Shown: piece after piece, positions 15,505 through 23,504 of the stretch
How positions within the stretch are numbered: position 1 is the stretch's first letter
Layout: the number at the start of each line of letters is the position of its first letter
Assembly (NCBI GenBank): GCA_965539935.1
Contig: CBETVX010000037.1
Coordinates: forward strand, 1-29,754
Direction: 5' to 3'
DNA from: CBETVX01 sp965539935
Lineage (GTDB): Bacteria > Bacillota > Clostridia > Peptostreptococcales > Caminicellaceae
Length of the DNA stretch: 29,754 nt
Notes under the pieces: generated by a model
The model's database searches: none
Seen by the model: the letters and a program-made list of their open reading frames with translations, nothing else
What the model was told of the DNA's origin: nothing
Made by a program: the position numbers and the translations under genes

Positions 15505-17610
15505 TTAATCTATATACATATAGGTTTTCTTAGCTATCTTTGTATTTTTCCACCAGTTTTTAAGCCATGGCATTACATAATAGTCTAAACCAAAGGTCTT
15601 TCCTGTTCCACCAACTAATGCTATGCCTGCCGCTAAGTACCAAAGCATTTCAGTAGGTGCCATTCCTGATGACCATATCATTAATCCCATTGCAACAGAT
15701 ATTAAAGAAGCAAAGGATGTAAATAATCCTGCTATTAAACAAAGTCCAACAACAATTTCTCCTATAACCATTGCAGCTTGGAATATTTCAGCTAATACTG
15801 TAAATCCACCTTCAGGTGTATAGAAGAAGGCTTCCATACTCCAATTAACCATTTTTTCAATAAATTCTGGAACTGGTAGTGCCTGACCCCATTGAGAAGC
15901 AGTTTCTGCTGCTTGCTGAGCAGCTCCTTCTGCTGCAGGTGTAGCTGAACTTGCTGTATCTACAGCAGCTTGAACAGCCTGCCCTGCTGCTTGGGATGCA
16001 GAACTAGTAGCCTCTACTACTTTTTCAGCAGCCTTTGTTGCCGCTTGAGAAGCTGCTGCTGTTGCCTCTACTGCCTTTTCAGCAGCCTTTGTTGCCACTT
16101 GGGAAGCCGCCGCTGTTGCCTCTGCCGCCTTTTCAGCAACCTTTGTTACTGCTTCAGTAGCTGCCTGGGATGCTGAACTTGCAGCATCTGCTGCAGCCTT
16201 TCCTACTGTTGCAGCTGCCTGTCTAACTGGCTGAGGTATAAGGAAAATCTTTGATGGATCTTCTAGTATACTAGGTAGTTTATGCAATCCTTGCTCAAAC
16301 CACTTGTATCCAACAAATAATCTAAGGGGTATCGACCAAAAAGCATGTTTTCTACTTGAGAAGTGTCCGCCTAATATTGAGCGCTTCTCTTTAATATGGA
16401 AAAACTCATGCATTAAATATGACCAAATAATAGCAAAACCAGCAACTTCAATTAAATAGTGAAGATTTACCATGTGTTTTAAAGCCATAGCAAAAAATCC
16501 TGAAAGCTTCATGCCAGCAACATTTGCAACGGCATATCTACTACCTATTGAAACCATAAATCCATGATAATTTGATTTAAATGGTTTCTTTTCTCCATTA
16601 TCAATATCAGCTGCAATATTGCCCACTGCTGTATCTGCAGTTTGTAGAGCAGCTTCAACTATCTGAGGATATCCTCTCTTTCCATCCTCTTCAAAGTAAC
16701 CGTTATCTCCAATAATATATACATTATCATAGTCAACAGATTGCATATATTCATTTGTTTGTACTCTATTTCTCTTTCCAATAGTTAATCCAAGGCCAGC
16801 AGCAAAACTATTACCTTGAACCCCTGCTGTCCAAATAAGAGTTCTTGTTGGTATAGTTGTACCGTCTTTAAGGGATACACTATCTTCTTTAACTTCAGTT
16901 ATTGGAAGATTAGTTATTACCTCTATGCCCATTTTATCCATGCGTCTTTTGGCTTTTTCTTGTAAATCACTTTCAAGTATAGGAAGTATATTAGGCATAG
17001 CCTCAATAACAATTAACCTTACTTCATTTTTATCTACTGCATACTCTCTACAAAGCTTATGTTTCCACTCTGCAAGCTCACCTATTACTTCAACTCCCGT
17101 AAAACCTGCTCCTGCAACGGCAAAAGTAAGTAGTTCCTTTCTCTTTTCAGAATTTTTTTCTACACTTGCCTTTTCAAAGCATTTTTTTACATGCTCTCTA
17201 ATTGTAATAGCTTGATCTAAAGACCAAATAGTAAACCCGTTCTCTTCTGCACCAGGTACCCCAAAGAAAGTAGGCTCAGCACCTGTTCCTATAACTAAGT
17301 AATCATAATCATAGGAATACTGATCCGAATTAAGTTTTTGGTTTTTAAAATCAATATCTTTTACTTCATCAATTACTACATTTACTTTTTTTCCAGCAAA
17401 AATATCTCTAAGTTTAACCTGTACAGTTTCTGTTTCAACCCTTGCTCCAGCTATCTCATGCAAATCAGTCATGAGCGTATGGAAAGGATTCTTGTCTATT
17501 AGAGTTATTTTTATATTGTCATTCTTTTTATACTTCTTATGAAGTTTTTTGGCAGCATGTACACCAGCATAGCCTGCTCCAAGAATGACTATTTTCTTTT
17601 CATTAGACAT
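15505..17610 (-). CDS. ndh: NDH-2 type NADH dehydrogenase fused to a DoxX-like membrane domain with an Ala-rich insert
   Basis: A 701-aa protein that should oxidise NADH and reduce quinone at the membrane. Residues 1-375 are a type II NADH dehydrogenase: FAD-binding VILGAGYAGVHAAKKL (from residue 8), LVIGTGAEPTFFGVPGAEEN, the NAD-binding FAVAGAGFTGVEVIGELAEW, LIWTAGVQG and YIIGDNGYFEEDG. A membrane helix follows near 381-400. Then a DoxX-like region begins (IPLRLFVGYKWFEQGLHKLP, 427-446), is broken by an Ala-rich stretch (465-573), and resumes (about 600-690, including GEIVVGLCLIAGLFTSFASL). Normal NDH-2 is about 400 aa; the Ndh2 of flavin electron transfer loci also has extra C-terminal membrane segments. 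GGAGGG precedes ATG at 17610. It is divergent from the FMN-lipoprotein gene. Confidence 0.88.
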   Translation of the reverse strand: MSNEKKIVILGAGYAGVHAAKKLHKKYKKNDNIKITLIDKNPFHTLMTDLHEIAGARVETETVQVKLRDIFAGKKVNVVIDEVKDIDFKNQKLNSDQYSYDYDYLVIGTGAEPTFFGVPGAEENGFTIWSLDQAITIREHVKKCFEKASVEKNSEKRKELLTFAVAGAGFTGVEVIGELAEWKHKLCREYAVDKNEVRLIVIEAMPNILPILESDLQEKAKRRMDKMGIEVITNLPITEVKEDSVSLKDGTTIPTRTLIWTAGVQGNSFAAGLGLTIGKRNRVQTNEYMQSVDYDNVYIIGDNGYFEEDGKRGYPQIVEAALQTADTAVGNIAADIDNGEKKPFKSNYHGFMVSIGSRYAVANVAGMKLSGFFAMALKHMVNLHYLIEVAGFAIIWSYLMHEFFHIKEKRSILGGHFSSRKHAFWSIPLRLFVGYKWFEQGLHKLPSILEDPSKIFLIPQPVRQAAATVGKAAADAASSASQAATEAVTKVAEKAAEATAAASQVATKAAEKAVEATAAASQAATKAAEKVVEATSSASQAAGQAVQAAVDTASSATPAAEGAAQQAAETASQWGQALPVPEFIEKMVNWSMEAFFYTPEGGFTVLAEIFQAAMVIGEIVVGLCLIAGLFTSFASLISVAMGLMIWSSGMAPTEMLWYLAAGIALVGGTGKTFGLDYYVMPWLKNWWKNTKIAKKTYMYID
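15991..16152 (-). repeat. Three 54-bp (18-aa) tandem repeats coding an Ala-rich linker
   Basis: Units at 16099-16152, 16045-16098 and 15991-16044 encode residues 487-504, 505-522 and 523-540 of the dehydrogenase. Each follows the pattern xxTKxAEKxxEATxxASQ. The wider Ala/Ser/Gln/Glu-rich stretch runs from about residue 465 to 573 and is richer in G+C than the flanks because of Ala codons. Confidence 0.9.
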
Positions 17611-17775
17611 TTTTGTCCCTCCTATTATATTTTTTTATAAATAAACCTATTATATTTATTTATATTAAAGATTTATCCAGGTAATTAGAAATATAAATAT
17701 TATGAATTCCATTTATTTAGGAAAATCTTTAATATTTGATTAACATAGTATAATTTAAAAATCCAATTATTTAAC

Positions 17776-17806
17776 AATGTATGTTAACTTTATGTTAATA
17801 TACATT
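17776..17806. promoter_or_regulatory. Candidate operator: 13-bp inverted repeat with 5-nt spacer
   Basis: AATGTATGTTAAC (17776-17788) and GTTAATATACATT (17794-17806) are inverted copies with one mismatch. The spacing of centres suits a dimeric repressor. It lies just upstream of the weak ndh -35 box, so it could control both divergent units. The core TTAAC-N5-GTTAA is not the 18-bp Rex pattern. Confidence 0.5.
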
Positions 17807-17907
17807 TATTATGTCTTAAACTTTTAAAATTATCATAATAAAAACTTAATTAGCTTGTCTAGATATTATTAAAAAAGTGTTTAAAATTTTACAAATAAAT
17901 AATAATC

Positions 17908-17936
17908 TTTACAAGTATTATTTAATATTGTATCAT
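17908..17936 (+). promoter_or_regulatory. Candidate promoter for the FMN-lipoprotein gene
   Basis: TTTACA (17908-17913), 17-nt spacer, TATCAT (17931-17936). It would give a leader of about 200 nt. A nearer alternative is TTGTCA (18061-18066), 17 nt, TAAATT (18084-18089). Confidence 0.5.
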
Positions 17937-18074
17937 GTAATTGGGCATAAATGAATTTTATTATGCAAAACTTAGTTAAATTTTTATCTAAAATCTCATT
18001 ATTCCTATAAAATTACTATGAAAACATCCTATAGTTAATGTTAACAAAAATCTATTTCATTTGTCAATTATTAA

Positions 18075-18104
18075 ACAGGAAATTAAATTATATTAATTTC
18101 TTGT
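18075..18104 (+). promoter_or_regulatory. Leader hairpin, possible attenuator
   Basis: ACAGGAAATTAA (18075-18086) pairs with TTAATTTCTTGT (18093-18104), one G-U pair, 6-nt loop, followed by TTTAAT. It would form in a transcript from the 17908 promoter, 42 nt before the lipoprotein start codon, and has a terminator-like form. Confidence 0.4.
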
Positions 18105-18146
18105 TTTAATAATAAATAATATTTTTTAATAGAGGGGGCATTTAAT

Positions 18147-19784
18147 TTGAAAAAATTATTAAGTTTATCATTAGTATTAGTATTAGTTCTATCATTATTA
18201 GCAGGTTGTGGGACTAATGAACCTGCAGCAAGTAATGACAACTCAGAACAGCCAGCTAATACAGAAGCTAAATACGAAGATGGTATTTACTTTGCAATGG
18301 AAGATGATTTTAGTGAAACTTCCGGTTGGAAATACGTTGCTACTTTAGAGGTAAAAGATGGTAAGATTGTTAAAGCAGATTGGAATGGCGTACATAAAGA
18401 CGCTGGTCCAGACAAAGATACTGTATCTAAAGCAGGAAACTATGGTATGGTAGCATATGGTGGAGCAAGCGCACCTTGGCATGAACAAGCTGAAAAAGTA
18501 GAGGCTTACTTACTTGAAACTCAAGATCCAACTGCTATTACTTACAAAGATGATGAAGGTCACACTGATGATATAGCTGGTGTTTCTATCCATGTTATTG
18601 AATTCTTTGAATTAGCTAAAAAAGCTCTTGATAATGGTCCTGTAGAAAAAGGTCCATATGAAGATGGTTATTATCATGCTGATATGGGAGCATATGACCA
18701 TGGTTATAACTATTTTGTTGATATGACAGTTTTAAATGGTAATATAGTTGCTGCTAACTTCGATGCTTATCCTGAAGCAGGTGGAGTTTATAAAAAAGCT
18801 GTATCTGCTAATGGAGACTATGGCATGTTCGAAAATGGTGGATCTCAATCTCCATGGTATGAACAAGCTGAAAAAGCAGCGGCTTACTTAATTGAAACTC
18901 AAGACCCAACTGCTATTACTTACAAAGACGATGAAGGTCATACTGATGATATAGCTGGTGTTTCTATCCATGTTATTGAACACTTTGACTTAGCTAAAAA
19001 AGCATTAGAAAATGGACCTGTTGCAGCAGGTGAATATAAAGATGGTATTTATTTCGCTCAAGAAGATAAATTTAATGACCATTCAGGTTGGAAATACATG
19101 GTTACTCTTGAAGTAAAAAATGGTAATATCGTATATGCTGACTGGAATGGTGCCCACAAAGATGGTGGTACTAATAAGAAGCAAAGATCTATGGATGGCG
19201 AGTATGGAATGCTAGAAAATGGTGGAGCACAGGCTCCTTGGTATGAACAAGCCCATGAAGCTGAATTCCATTTAATTGAAACTCAAGATCCAACTGCCAT
19301 CACTTACAAAGATGATGAAGGTCATACTGACGATTTAGCTGGTGTTTCTATCCATGTTATTGAATTCTTTGACTTAGCTAAAAAAGCTCTTGATAATGGT
19401 CCTACTGGTAGAGGTCAATATAAAGATGGAAATTATGTAGCTGAAATGTCAGAGTTCAGCAATGGTTGGAAATCAACTGTTAATTTAACAGTTGTTAATG
19501 GATACATTGTTGCTGCTGATTGGGATGGTATTTCTGAAAATGGTGAAAAAACTAAAGACGAAGCTTCAGCTTCTGGAGAGTATGGAATGGTAGAAAATGG
19601 TGGAGCACAAGCTTCTTGGGTTGAACAAGCTGCTAAAGCAGAAGCTTACTTACTTGAAACTCAAGACCCAACTGCTATAACTTACAAGGATGAAGCTGGC
19701 CATACTGATGACATAGCTGGTGTTTCTATTTACGTAGGTGAATTCTTTGATTTAGCTAAGCAAGCTCTTGAAGCTGCTAAGTAA
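18147..19784 (+). CDS. Lipoprotein with four FMN-binding-like repeats (PplA-like)
   Basis: A 545-aa predicted surface lipoprotein. TTG start with GAGGGGG 8 nt upstream; signal MKKLLSLSLVLVLVLSLLAG then Cys, followed by a Ser/Asn/Glu linker. Four repeats of about 126-128 aa begin near residues 45, 173, 299 and 427. Each has DGxY, a hydrophobic strand pair (VTLEVKNGNIVYADW in the third), GxYGMxxxGGxxxxW, and TAITYKDDEGHTDDIAGVSI followed by a helix ending AKxAL. That last block aligns with the FMN-bind flavinylation motif (DxxSGAT), but reads DDxAGVS, so the acceptor would be Ser147, 273, 401 and 527 instead of Thr. With apbE just downstream, covalent FMN is likely but not proven. It is probably the electron carrier of the locus, like Listeria PplA, which has fewer domains. 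Confidence 0.82.
   Translation: MKKLLSLSLVLVLVLSLLAGCGTNEPAASNDNSEQPANTEAKYEDGIYFAMEDDFSETSGWKYVATLEVKDGKIVKADWNGVHKDAGPDKDTVSKAGNYGMVAYGGASAPWHEQAEKVEAYLLETQDPTAITYKDDEGHTDDIAGVSIHVIEFFELAKKALDNGPVEKGPYEDGYYHADMGAYDHGYNYFVDMTVLNGNIVAANFDAYPEAGGVYKKAVSANGDYGMFENGGSQSPWYEQAEKAAAYLIETQDPTAITYKDDEGHTDDIAGVSIHVIEHFDLAKKALENGPVAAGEYKDGIYFAQEDKFNDHSGWKYMVTLEVKNGNIVYADWNGAHKDGGTNKKQRSMDGEYGMLENGGAQAPWYEQAHEAEFHLIETQDPTAITYKDDEGHTDDLAGVSIHVIEFFDLAKKALDNGPTGRGQYKDGNYVAEMSEFSNGWKSTVNLTVVNGYIVAADWDGISENGEKTKDEASASGEYGMVENGGAQASWVEQAAKAEAYLLETQDPTAITYKDEAGHTDDIAGVSIYVGEFFDLAKQALEAAK
18516..19402 (+). repeat. Near-identical ~125-bp DNA repeats inside the lipoprotein gene
   Basis: The segment 18516-18640 (repeat 1) and 19278-19402 (repeat 3) differ at only a handful of bases, mostly synonymous, and copies in repeats 2 (from about 18894) and 4 (from about 19656) are also close. 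The rest of each repeat has drifted far more. Confidence 0.8.
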
Positions 19785-19809
19785 TTAGTTAAAAACTTTA
19801 AAATAATAT

Positions 19810-19834
19810 GGCTTTGGAGATTTACTCCAAAGCC
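19810..19834 (+). terminator. Terminator after the FMN-lipoprotein gene
   Basis: GGCTTTGGAG (19810-19819) pairs with CTCCAAAGCC (19825-19834), 5-nt loop, then TTATATTTATTT. It separates the lipoprotein gene from apbE, so apbE may get less transcript. Confidence 0.85.
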
Positions 19835-19910
19835 TTATATTTATTTAGGATATTTGATATTATAATGAATAAGATGTTATTTTTGTTATTAACTCCATGG
19901 AGGAATAATT

Positions 19911-20966
19911 ATGCTAATGAAATCTAAAAGCAATATGGTAATTGTATTTCTTATATCTTTATCCCTTATTTTTTCTGCATGTACTAAAGAAAATACTTCT
20001 GAAAAAGAATCTTTAAATGACCCAGTCACTAAAAGGGAGTTTTTCCTGGGCACTGTTATATCAATCACATTATATGATAATGTCACAGAAGAAGTATTTG
20101 AAAAGGTCTTTACCAAACTAAAGGAAATAGAAGATAAAATGACTATTAATGCAGAAAATAGTGAAGTAATTGAAATAAATAAAAATGCTGGCAAAGACTA
20201 TGTAAAGGTTTCAGATGATACCTATTATGTTATTAATAAAGGAAAATACTATTCCGAGCTTTCAAATGGTAGATTCAATATCTCCATAGGTCCCCTTGTT
20301 AAACTTTGGAATATAGGTTCTATAGATGCAAGGGTTCCATCTGATTCTGAAATTAATGAAAAATTAGATGTAATTAATTATAAAGATGTATTATTAAATG
20401 AAAGTGAAAAAAGCGTTAAACTTAATAAAGAAGGTATGATTTTAGATTTAGGTGGTATAGCTAAAGGATATGGAGCAGATGTAGTAGTAGAACTGTTAAA
20501 GGATAATGGTATAAAATATGGTATCGTAAATCTAGGTGGTAATGTATATACCTTTGGAAGCAAACCTAATGGAGATCCATGGAAAATAGGTATCCAAGGA
20601 CCATTTAAAGATAGAGGGGACTATGTTGGTATAGTAGAAATTATAGATAAAACCGTTGTAACATCAGGTATATATGAAAGATATTTTGAAGAAGATGGTA
20701 AATTATATCATCATATATTAGACCCTGAAACTGGATATCCTGTTGAAAACAATTTAGCTTCTGTTTCAATTATTACAGATAGCTCTATTGACGCCGATTC
20801 TCTATCAACAGCTGCCTTTTCACTTGGTTTAGAAAAGGGTCTAGATCTTATTGAAAGTCTAGAAAATACCGAGGCCATATTTATTACTAAGGATTCAGAA
20901 ATTTACCTTACTTCTGGTTTGAATGATAATTTTGAGCTTACTGATTCTACTTTTAAAATAAAGTAG
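19911..20966 (+). CDS. apbE: FAD:protein FMN transferase, lipoprotein form
   Basis: A 351-aa ApbE-family enzyme that moves FMN from FAD onto Ser/Thr of target proteins outside the membrane. ATG at 19911 has GGAGG 7 nt upstream, and the product starts with a lipoprotein signal ending SLIFSAC. Family motifs: FFLGTVISITLYD, NISIGPLVKLWNIGS, LDLGGIAKGYGADVVVELL, GIVNLGGNVYTFGSKPNG (flavin site), TSGIYERYFEEDGKLYHHIL, DPETGYPVEN and DADSLSTAAFSLGLEKG with the metal-binding Asp/Thr region. Its natural substrate is likely the four-repeat lipoprotein upstream. The two are 126 bp apart with a terminator between. In Listeria the counterpart is FmnB. Confidence 0.94.
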   Translation: MLMKSKSNMVIVFLISLSLIFSACTKENTSEKESLNDPVTKREFFLGTVISITLYDNVTEEVFEKVFTKLKEIEDKMTINAENSEVIEINKNAGKDYVKVSDDTYYVINKGKYYSELSNGRFNISIGPLVKLWNIGSIDARVPSDSEINEKLDVINYKDVLLNESEKSVKLNKEGMILDLGGIAKGYGADVVVELLKDNGIKYGIVNLGGNVYTFGSKPNGDPWKIGIQGPFKDRGDYVGIVEIIDKTVVTSGIYERYFEEDGKLYHHILDPETGYPVENNLASVSIITDSSIDADSLSTAAFSLGLEKGLDLIESLENTEAIFITKDSEIYLTSGLNDNFELTDSTFKIK

Positions 20967-20994
20967 CAAAGTAAATAATTTACTTTGCTACTTT
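20960..20994. terminator. Bidirectional terminator holding parts of both stop codons
   Basis: A perfect 16-bp stem: 20960-20975 pairs with 20979-20994 around a TAA loop. The apbE stop lies in the left arm and the stop of the convergent ABC gene overlaps the end of the right arm. U-rich sequence follows on the plus strand (TATTTTATT). Confidence 0.88.
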
Positions 20995-22732
20995 ATTTTA
21001 TTCTATCGGGTATAAATCCTTTGAATTGGGCTTTATAAAGTTGTGAATAAATTTTTCCATGCCTTAAAAGTTCTTCATGATTTCCCCTTTCGGCTATACC
21101 ATCATCGGCTAAAACCACTATCTCATCGGCATTTTTTATAGTTGAAAGCCTATGGGCTATTATAATAGTAGTTCTATTTTTAGCAAGTTCTTCTATAGAT
21201 CCTTGAATTGCAAGCTCCGTGGCATTATCTAGAGATGAAGTGGCTTCATCTAAAATGATGATAGGTGGATTTTTAAGAAAAACCCTTGCAATTGCAATTC
21301 TTTGTTTTTGTCCACCAGAAAGCTTAACACCTCTCTCCCCTACCATAGTATCATAACCATCCTTTAGACCCATGATAAACTCATGTATATTTGCCTTTTT
21401 TGCTGCCTGTATAACTTCTTCATCTGTAGCTTCTGGCTTACCATAAAGAATATTTTCCTTAATAGTACCCCAAAAAATAAATACATCTTGCTGGACATGG
21501 CCAATATTTTTTCTTAAGGATTCAAGTTTAATATTTTTTATATCTATATCATCAATTTTAATACACCCTTTATGGGTATCATAAAACCTTGGTATTAAAT
21601 GGGATACAGTAGTTTTACCTACTCCTGAAGGCCCAACTAAGGCTAAAGTCTTACCTGGACTTATCTTCAAGTTAAATCCATTTAAAACCCATTCATCTTC
21701 TTCGTTGTATTTAAAATAAACATCATTAAAATCAATTTTGCCCTTTGGCTGTTCTAACTCAAGAGCATTTTCACTATCCGCAATATCCGGTGTCACATCC
21801 ATAAGTTCAGCAAACCTCTCAAAACCTGCCATTCCCGATTGAAACTGTTGCGTAAACTGTATAAGTCTTCTTACTGGCCTAATCATAAAGGTAGTATATA
21901 GTAAATAAGCCACCAAATCTCCCATATCTATCAAGCCATAAAAATAAAATATTCCTCCACCTGATATTACTACTACATTAAGTAAATCCGCTATAAAATG
22001 GTTTCCAGCTGAAAATATTCCCATGGCTTTATAGGCATTACGCCAAGATTCCCTGTATTCAATATTATTATTATCAAATTTGTCTATTTCATATTCTTCA
22101 TTGGCAAAGGCCTGAGATAATCTAATACCTGAAATACTATTTTCAAGTTGTGCATTAATATTGGCATGCTTTCTCCTTACTTGTCTAAAGGCCTTAGCCA
22201 TGCTTGTTCTCGTATTTATAGTAAAAACTATTAATACCAAAACAAAGAAAAATACTATAAGAGTCAAAATTATATTTATCCTTAAAAGAATAAAAAAACT
22301 TCCAAATAACATAAGAAAAGAAATGAAGAAATCCTCTGGACCATGATGGGCTAGTTCAGCAATCTCCCTTAAATCTCCCACAAGTCTAGACATAATTTGT
22401 CCAGTTTTATTATCATCGAAATATTTAAAGTGAAGTTTTTGAATATGTCTAAATAGTTTACTTCTCATATCATACTCTATTCTTGTTCCCATAATATGAC
22501 CCCAATATGCCATAATAAAGTTACAAATCATTCTTATTATGTATAGAAAAATAATTAAAATTGTAAATTTAATAATTAAGTCAATTCTTCCATTGGGAAT
22601 AAAATCATTTATGAACTGTCTAGAAAATACTGGGAAAACAAGGTCTAAAGTAGCCACTACAATGGCACAAATCATATCAATTAAAAATAATTTCATATGT
22701 GGTTTATAGTATTCTGCAAATCTTTTTATCAT
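20993..22732 (-). CDS. ABC exporter half-transporter (permease-ATPase)
   Basis: A 579-aa MsbA/MDR-like half-transporter that would act as a homodimer or heterodimer. Residues about 15-300 hold six membrane helices. The ATPase domain shows Walker A GPSGVGKTTVS, Q-loop GHVQQDVFIFWGTIKENILY, signature LSGGQKQRIAIAR, Walker B PIIILDEATSSLD and the H-loop IIAHRLSTIKNADEI. All key residues are intact, so it should be active alone. Start ATG has GGAGG 6 nt upstream. No partner transporter gene lies next to it. Substrate cannot be deduced; related proteins export lipids, drugs or peptides. It is transcribed toward apbE and divergent from the NUDIX gene. Confidence 0.9.
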   Translation of the reverse strand: MIKRFAEYYKPHMKLFLIDMICAIVVATLDLVFPVFSRQFINDFIPNGRIDLIIKFTILIIFLYIIRMICNFIMAYWGHIMGTRIEYDMRSKLFRHIQKLHFKYFDDNKTGQIMSRLVGDLREIAELAHHGPEDFFISFLMLFGSFFILLRINIILTLIVFFFVLVLIVFTINTRTSMAKAFRQVRRKHANINAQLENSISGIRLSQAFANEEYEIDKFDNNNIEYRESWRNAYKAMGIFSAGNHFIADLLNVVVISGGGIFYFYGLIDMGDLVAYLLYTTFMIRPVRRLIQFTQQFQSGMAGFERFAELMDVTPDIADSENALELEQPKGKIDFNDVYFKYNEEDEWVLNGFNLKISPGKTLALVGPSGVGKTTVSHLIPRFYDTHKGCIKIDDIDIKNIKLESLRKNIGHVQQDVFIFWGTIKENILYGKPEATDEEVIQAAKKANIHEFIMGLKDGYDTMVGERGVKLSGGQKQRIAIARVFLKNPPIIILDEATSSLDNATELAIQGSIEELAKNRTTIIIAHRLSTIKNADEIVVLADDGIAERGNHEELLRHGKIYSQLYKAQFKGFIPDRIK

Positions 22733-22879
22733 AGAAATCCTCCAATTATTATCTAAGTATTATAATTATTATTCTAACATAACTACTTAAGTTTTGTCCT
22801 TCTTTTTTATTTATATTTAACGTTACAACCTATCAATAATGATATAATAAAAATACAGATTTTTATGAGGTGATAAATT

Positions 22880-23494
22880 ATGAATTTAGAATTGATAAAT
22901 AATAAATTTAAGAATAGAAAAGTTAAGCCCGAGGGCAGATATAAGGAATTTTCAGTATTAATACCTTTAATAAATAGAAATAATGAACTCCATTTATTAT
23001 TTGAAACTAGATCAGAGAACCTTAATACCCAACCTGGAGAAATATGTTTCCCTGGTGGTGGCATTGAAGCAGGAGAAAAACCTGTGGAAGCTGCCATAAG
23101 GGAAACCCAGGAAGAATTAAACATCAAAAAAAATAATATAAAAATTATAGGAGCAGCTGATTATATAGTAACTCCTTTCAACTTGATACTATACCCTTAT
23201 GTAGGAATATTAGAAGATATTCAGTTTGAAAATATAGACTTTAATCATGATGAAGTGGGAGATATATTTACAGTTCCCTTAGATTTTTTAATTAAGACTG
23301 ATCCAGTTTCTTACTATGTCAATACTAAACTTGAAATCCCACATGATTTTCCCTATCACAAAATCCAAAATGGAAAAGTATATAATTGGCGAACTGGTAA
23401 ATATTCTATACTATTCTATGAATATAATGGATATGTAATCTGGGGGATGACAGCTAAAATAATAAAGAATTTTATTGATATCATATCTATCTAA
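22880..23494 (+). CDS. NUDIX hydrolase, CoA pyrophosphatase type
   Basis: A 204-aa NUDIX enzyme. The NUDIX box is complete: GGIEAGEKPVEAAIRETQEE followed by LNI. Just before it, LLFETRSENL and QPGEICFPGG match the extra UPF0035 signature seen in CoA-diphosphate hydrolases such as E. coli NudL/YeaB and yeast Pcd1. It probably cuts CoA or oxidised CoA to phosphopantetheine and 3',5'-ADP. Start ATG follows GAGGTGATAAATT. The gene is alone on this strand, and ends before a 40-bp perfect palindrome. CoA as substrate is inferred from the signature. Confidence 0.88.
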   Translation: MNLELINNKFKNRKVKPEGRYKEFSVLIPLINRNNELHLLFETRSENLNTQPGEICFPGGGIEAGEKPVEAAIRETQEELNIKKNNIKIIGAADYIVTPFNLILYPYVGILEDIQFENIDFNHDEVGDIFTVPLDFLIKTDPVSYYVNTKLEIPHDFPYHKIQNGKVYNWRTGKYSILFYEYNGYVIWGMTAKIIKNFIDIISI

Positions 23495-23504
23495 ACTATT
23501 AATA

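Larger units (their letters stand above)
17611..18146. promoter_or_regulatory. 536-bp divergent control region between ndh and the FMN-lipoprotein gene
   Basis: No gene is seen. It holds: a long dyad at 17776-17806; a possible minus-strand promoter for ndh (TTGTTA 17772-17777, 19-nt spacer, TATACT 17747-17752), weak and touching the dyad; a plus-strand promoter at 17908-17936; a small GTTAA-TG-TTAAC dyad at 18034-18045; and a leader hairpin at 18075-18104. The lipoprotein ribosome site GAGGGGG sits 8 nt before its TTG start. Confidence 0.6.

Noticed and set aside
15991..16152. CRISPR-like array
   Set aside because: The repeats are contiguous, in frame and coding, with no spacers.
15970..16176. 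Cys/Leu-rich plus-strand frame opposite the Ala-rich linker
   Set aside because: Its composition is the reverse reading of Ala codons in the dehydrogenase; no ribosome site.
18032..18047. Rex-type redox operator before the FMN-lipoprotein gene
   Set aside because: The half-sites TTAAC/GTTAA are there, but the spacing is 2 nt, not the 4 nt of clostridial Rex sites; kept only as a generic dyad.
22733..22879. Divergent promoters between the ABC and NUDIX genes
   Set aside because: TATAAT-like boxes occur on both strands but no -35 box at a fitting distance was found.
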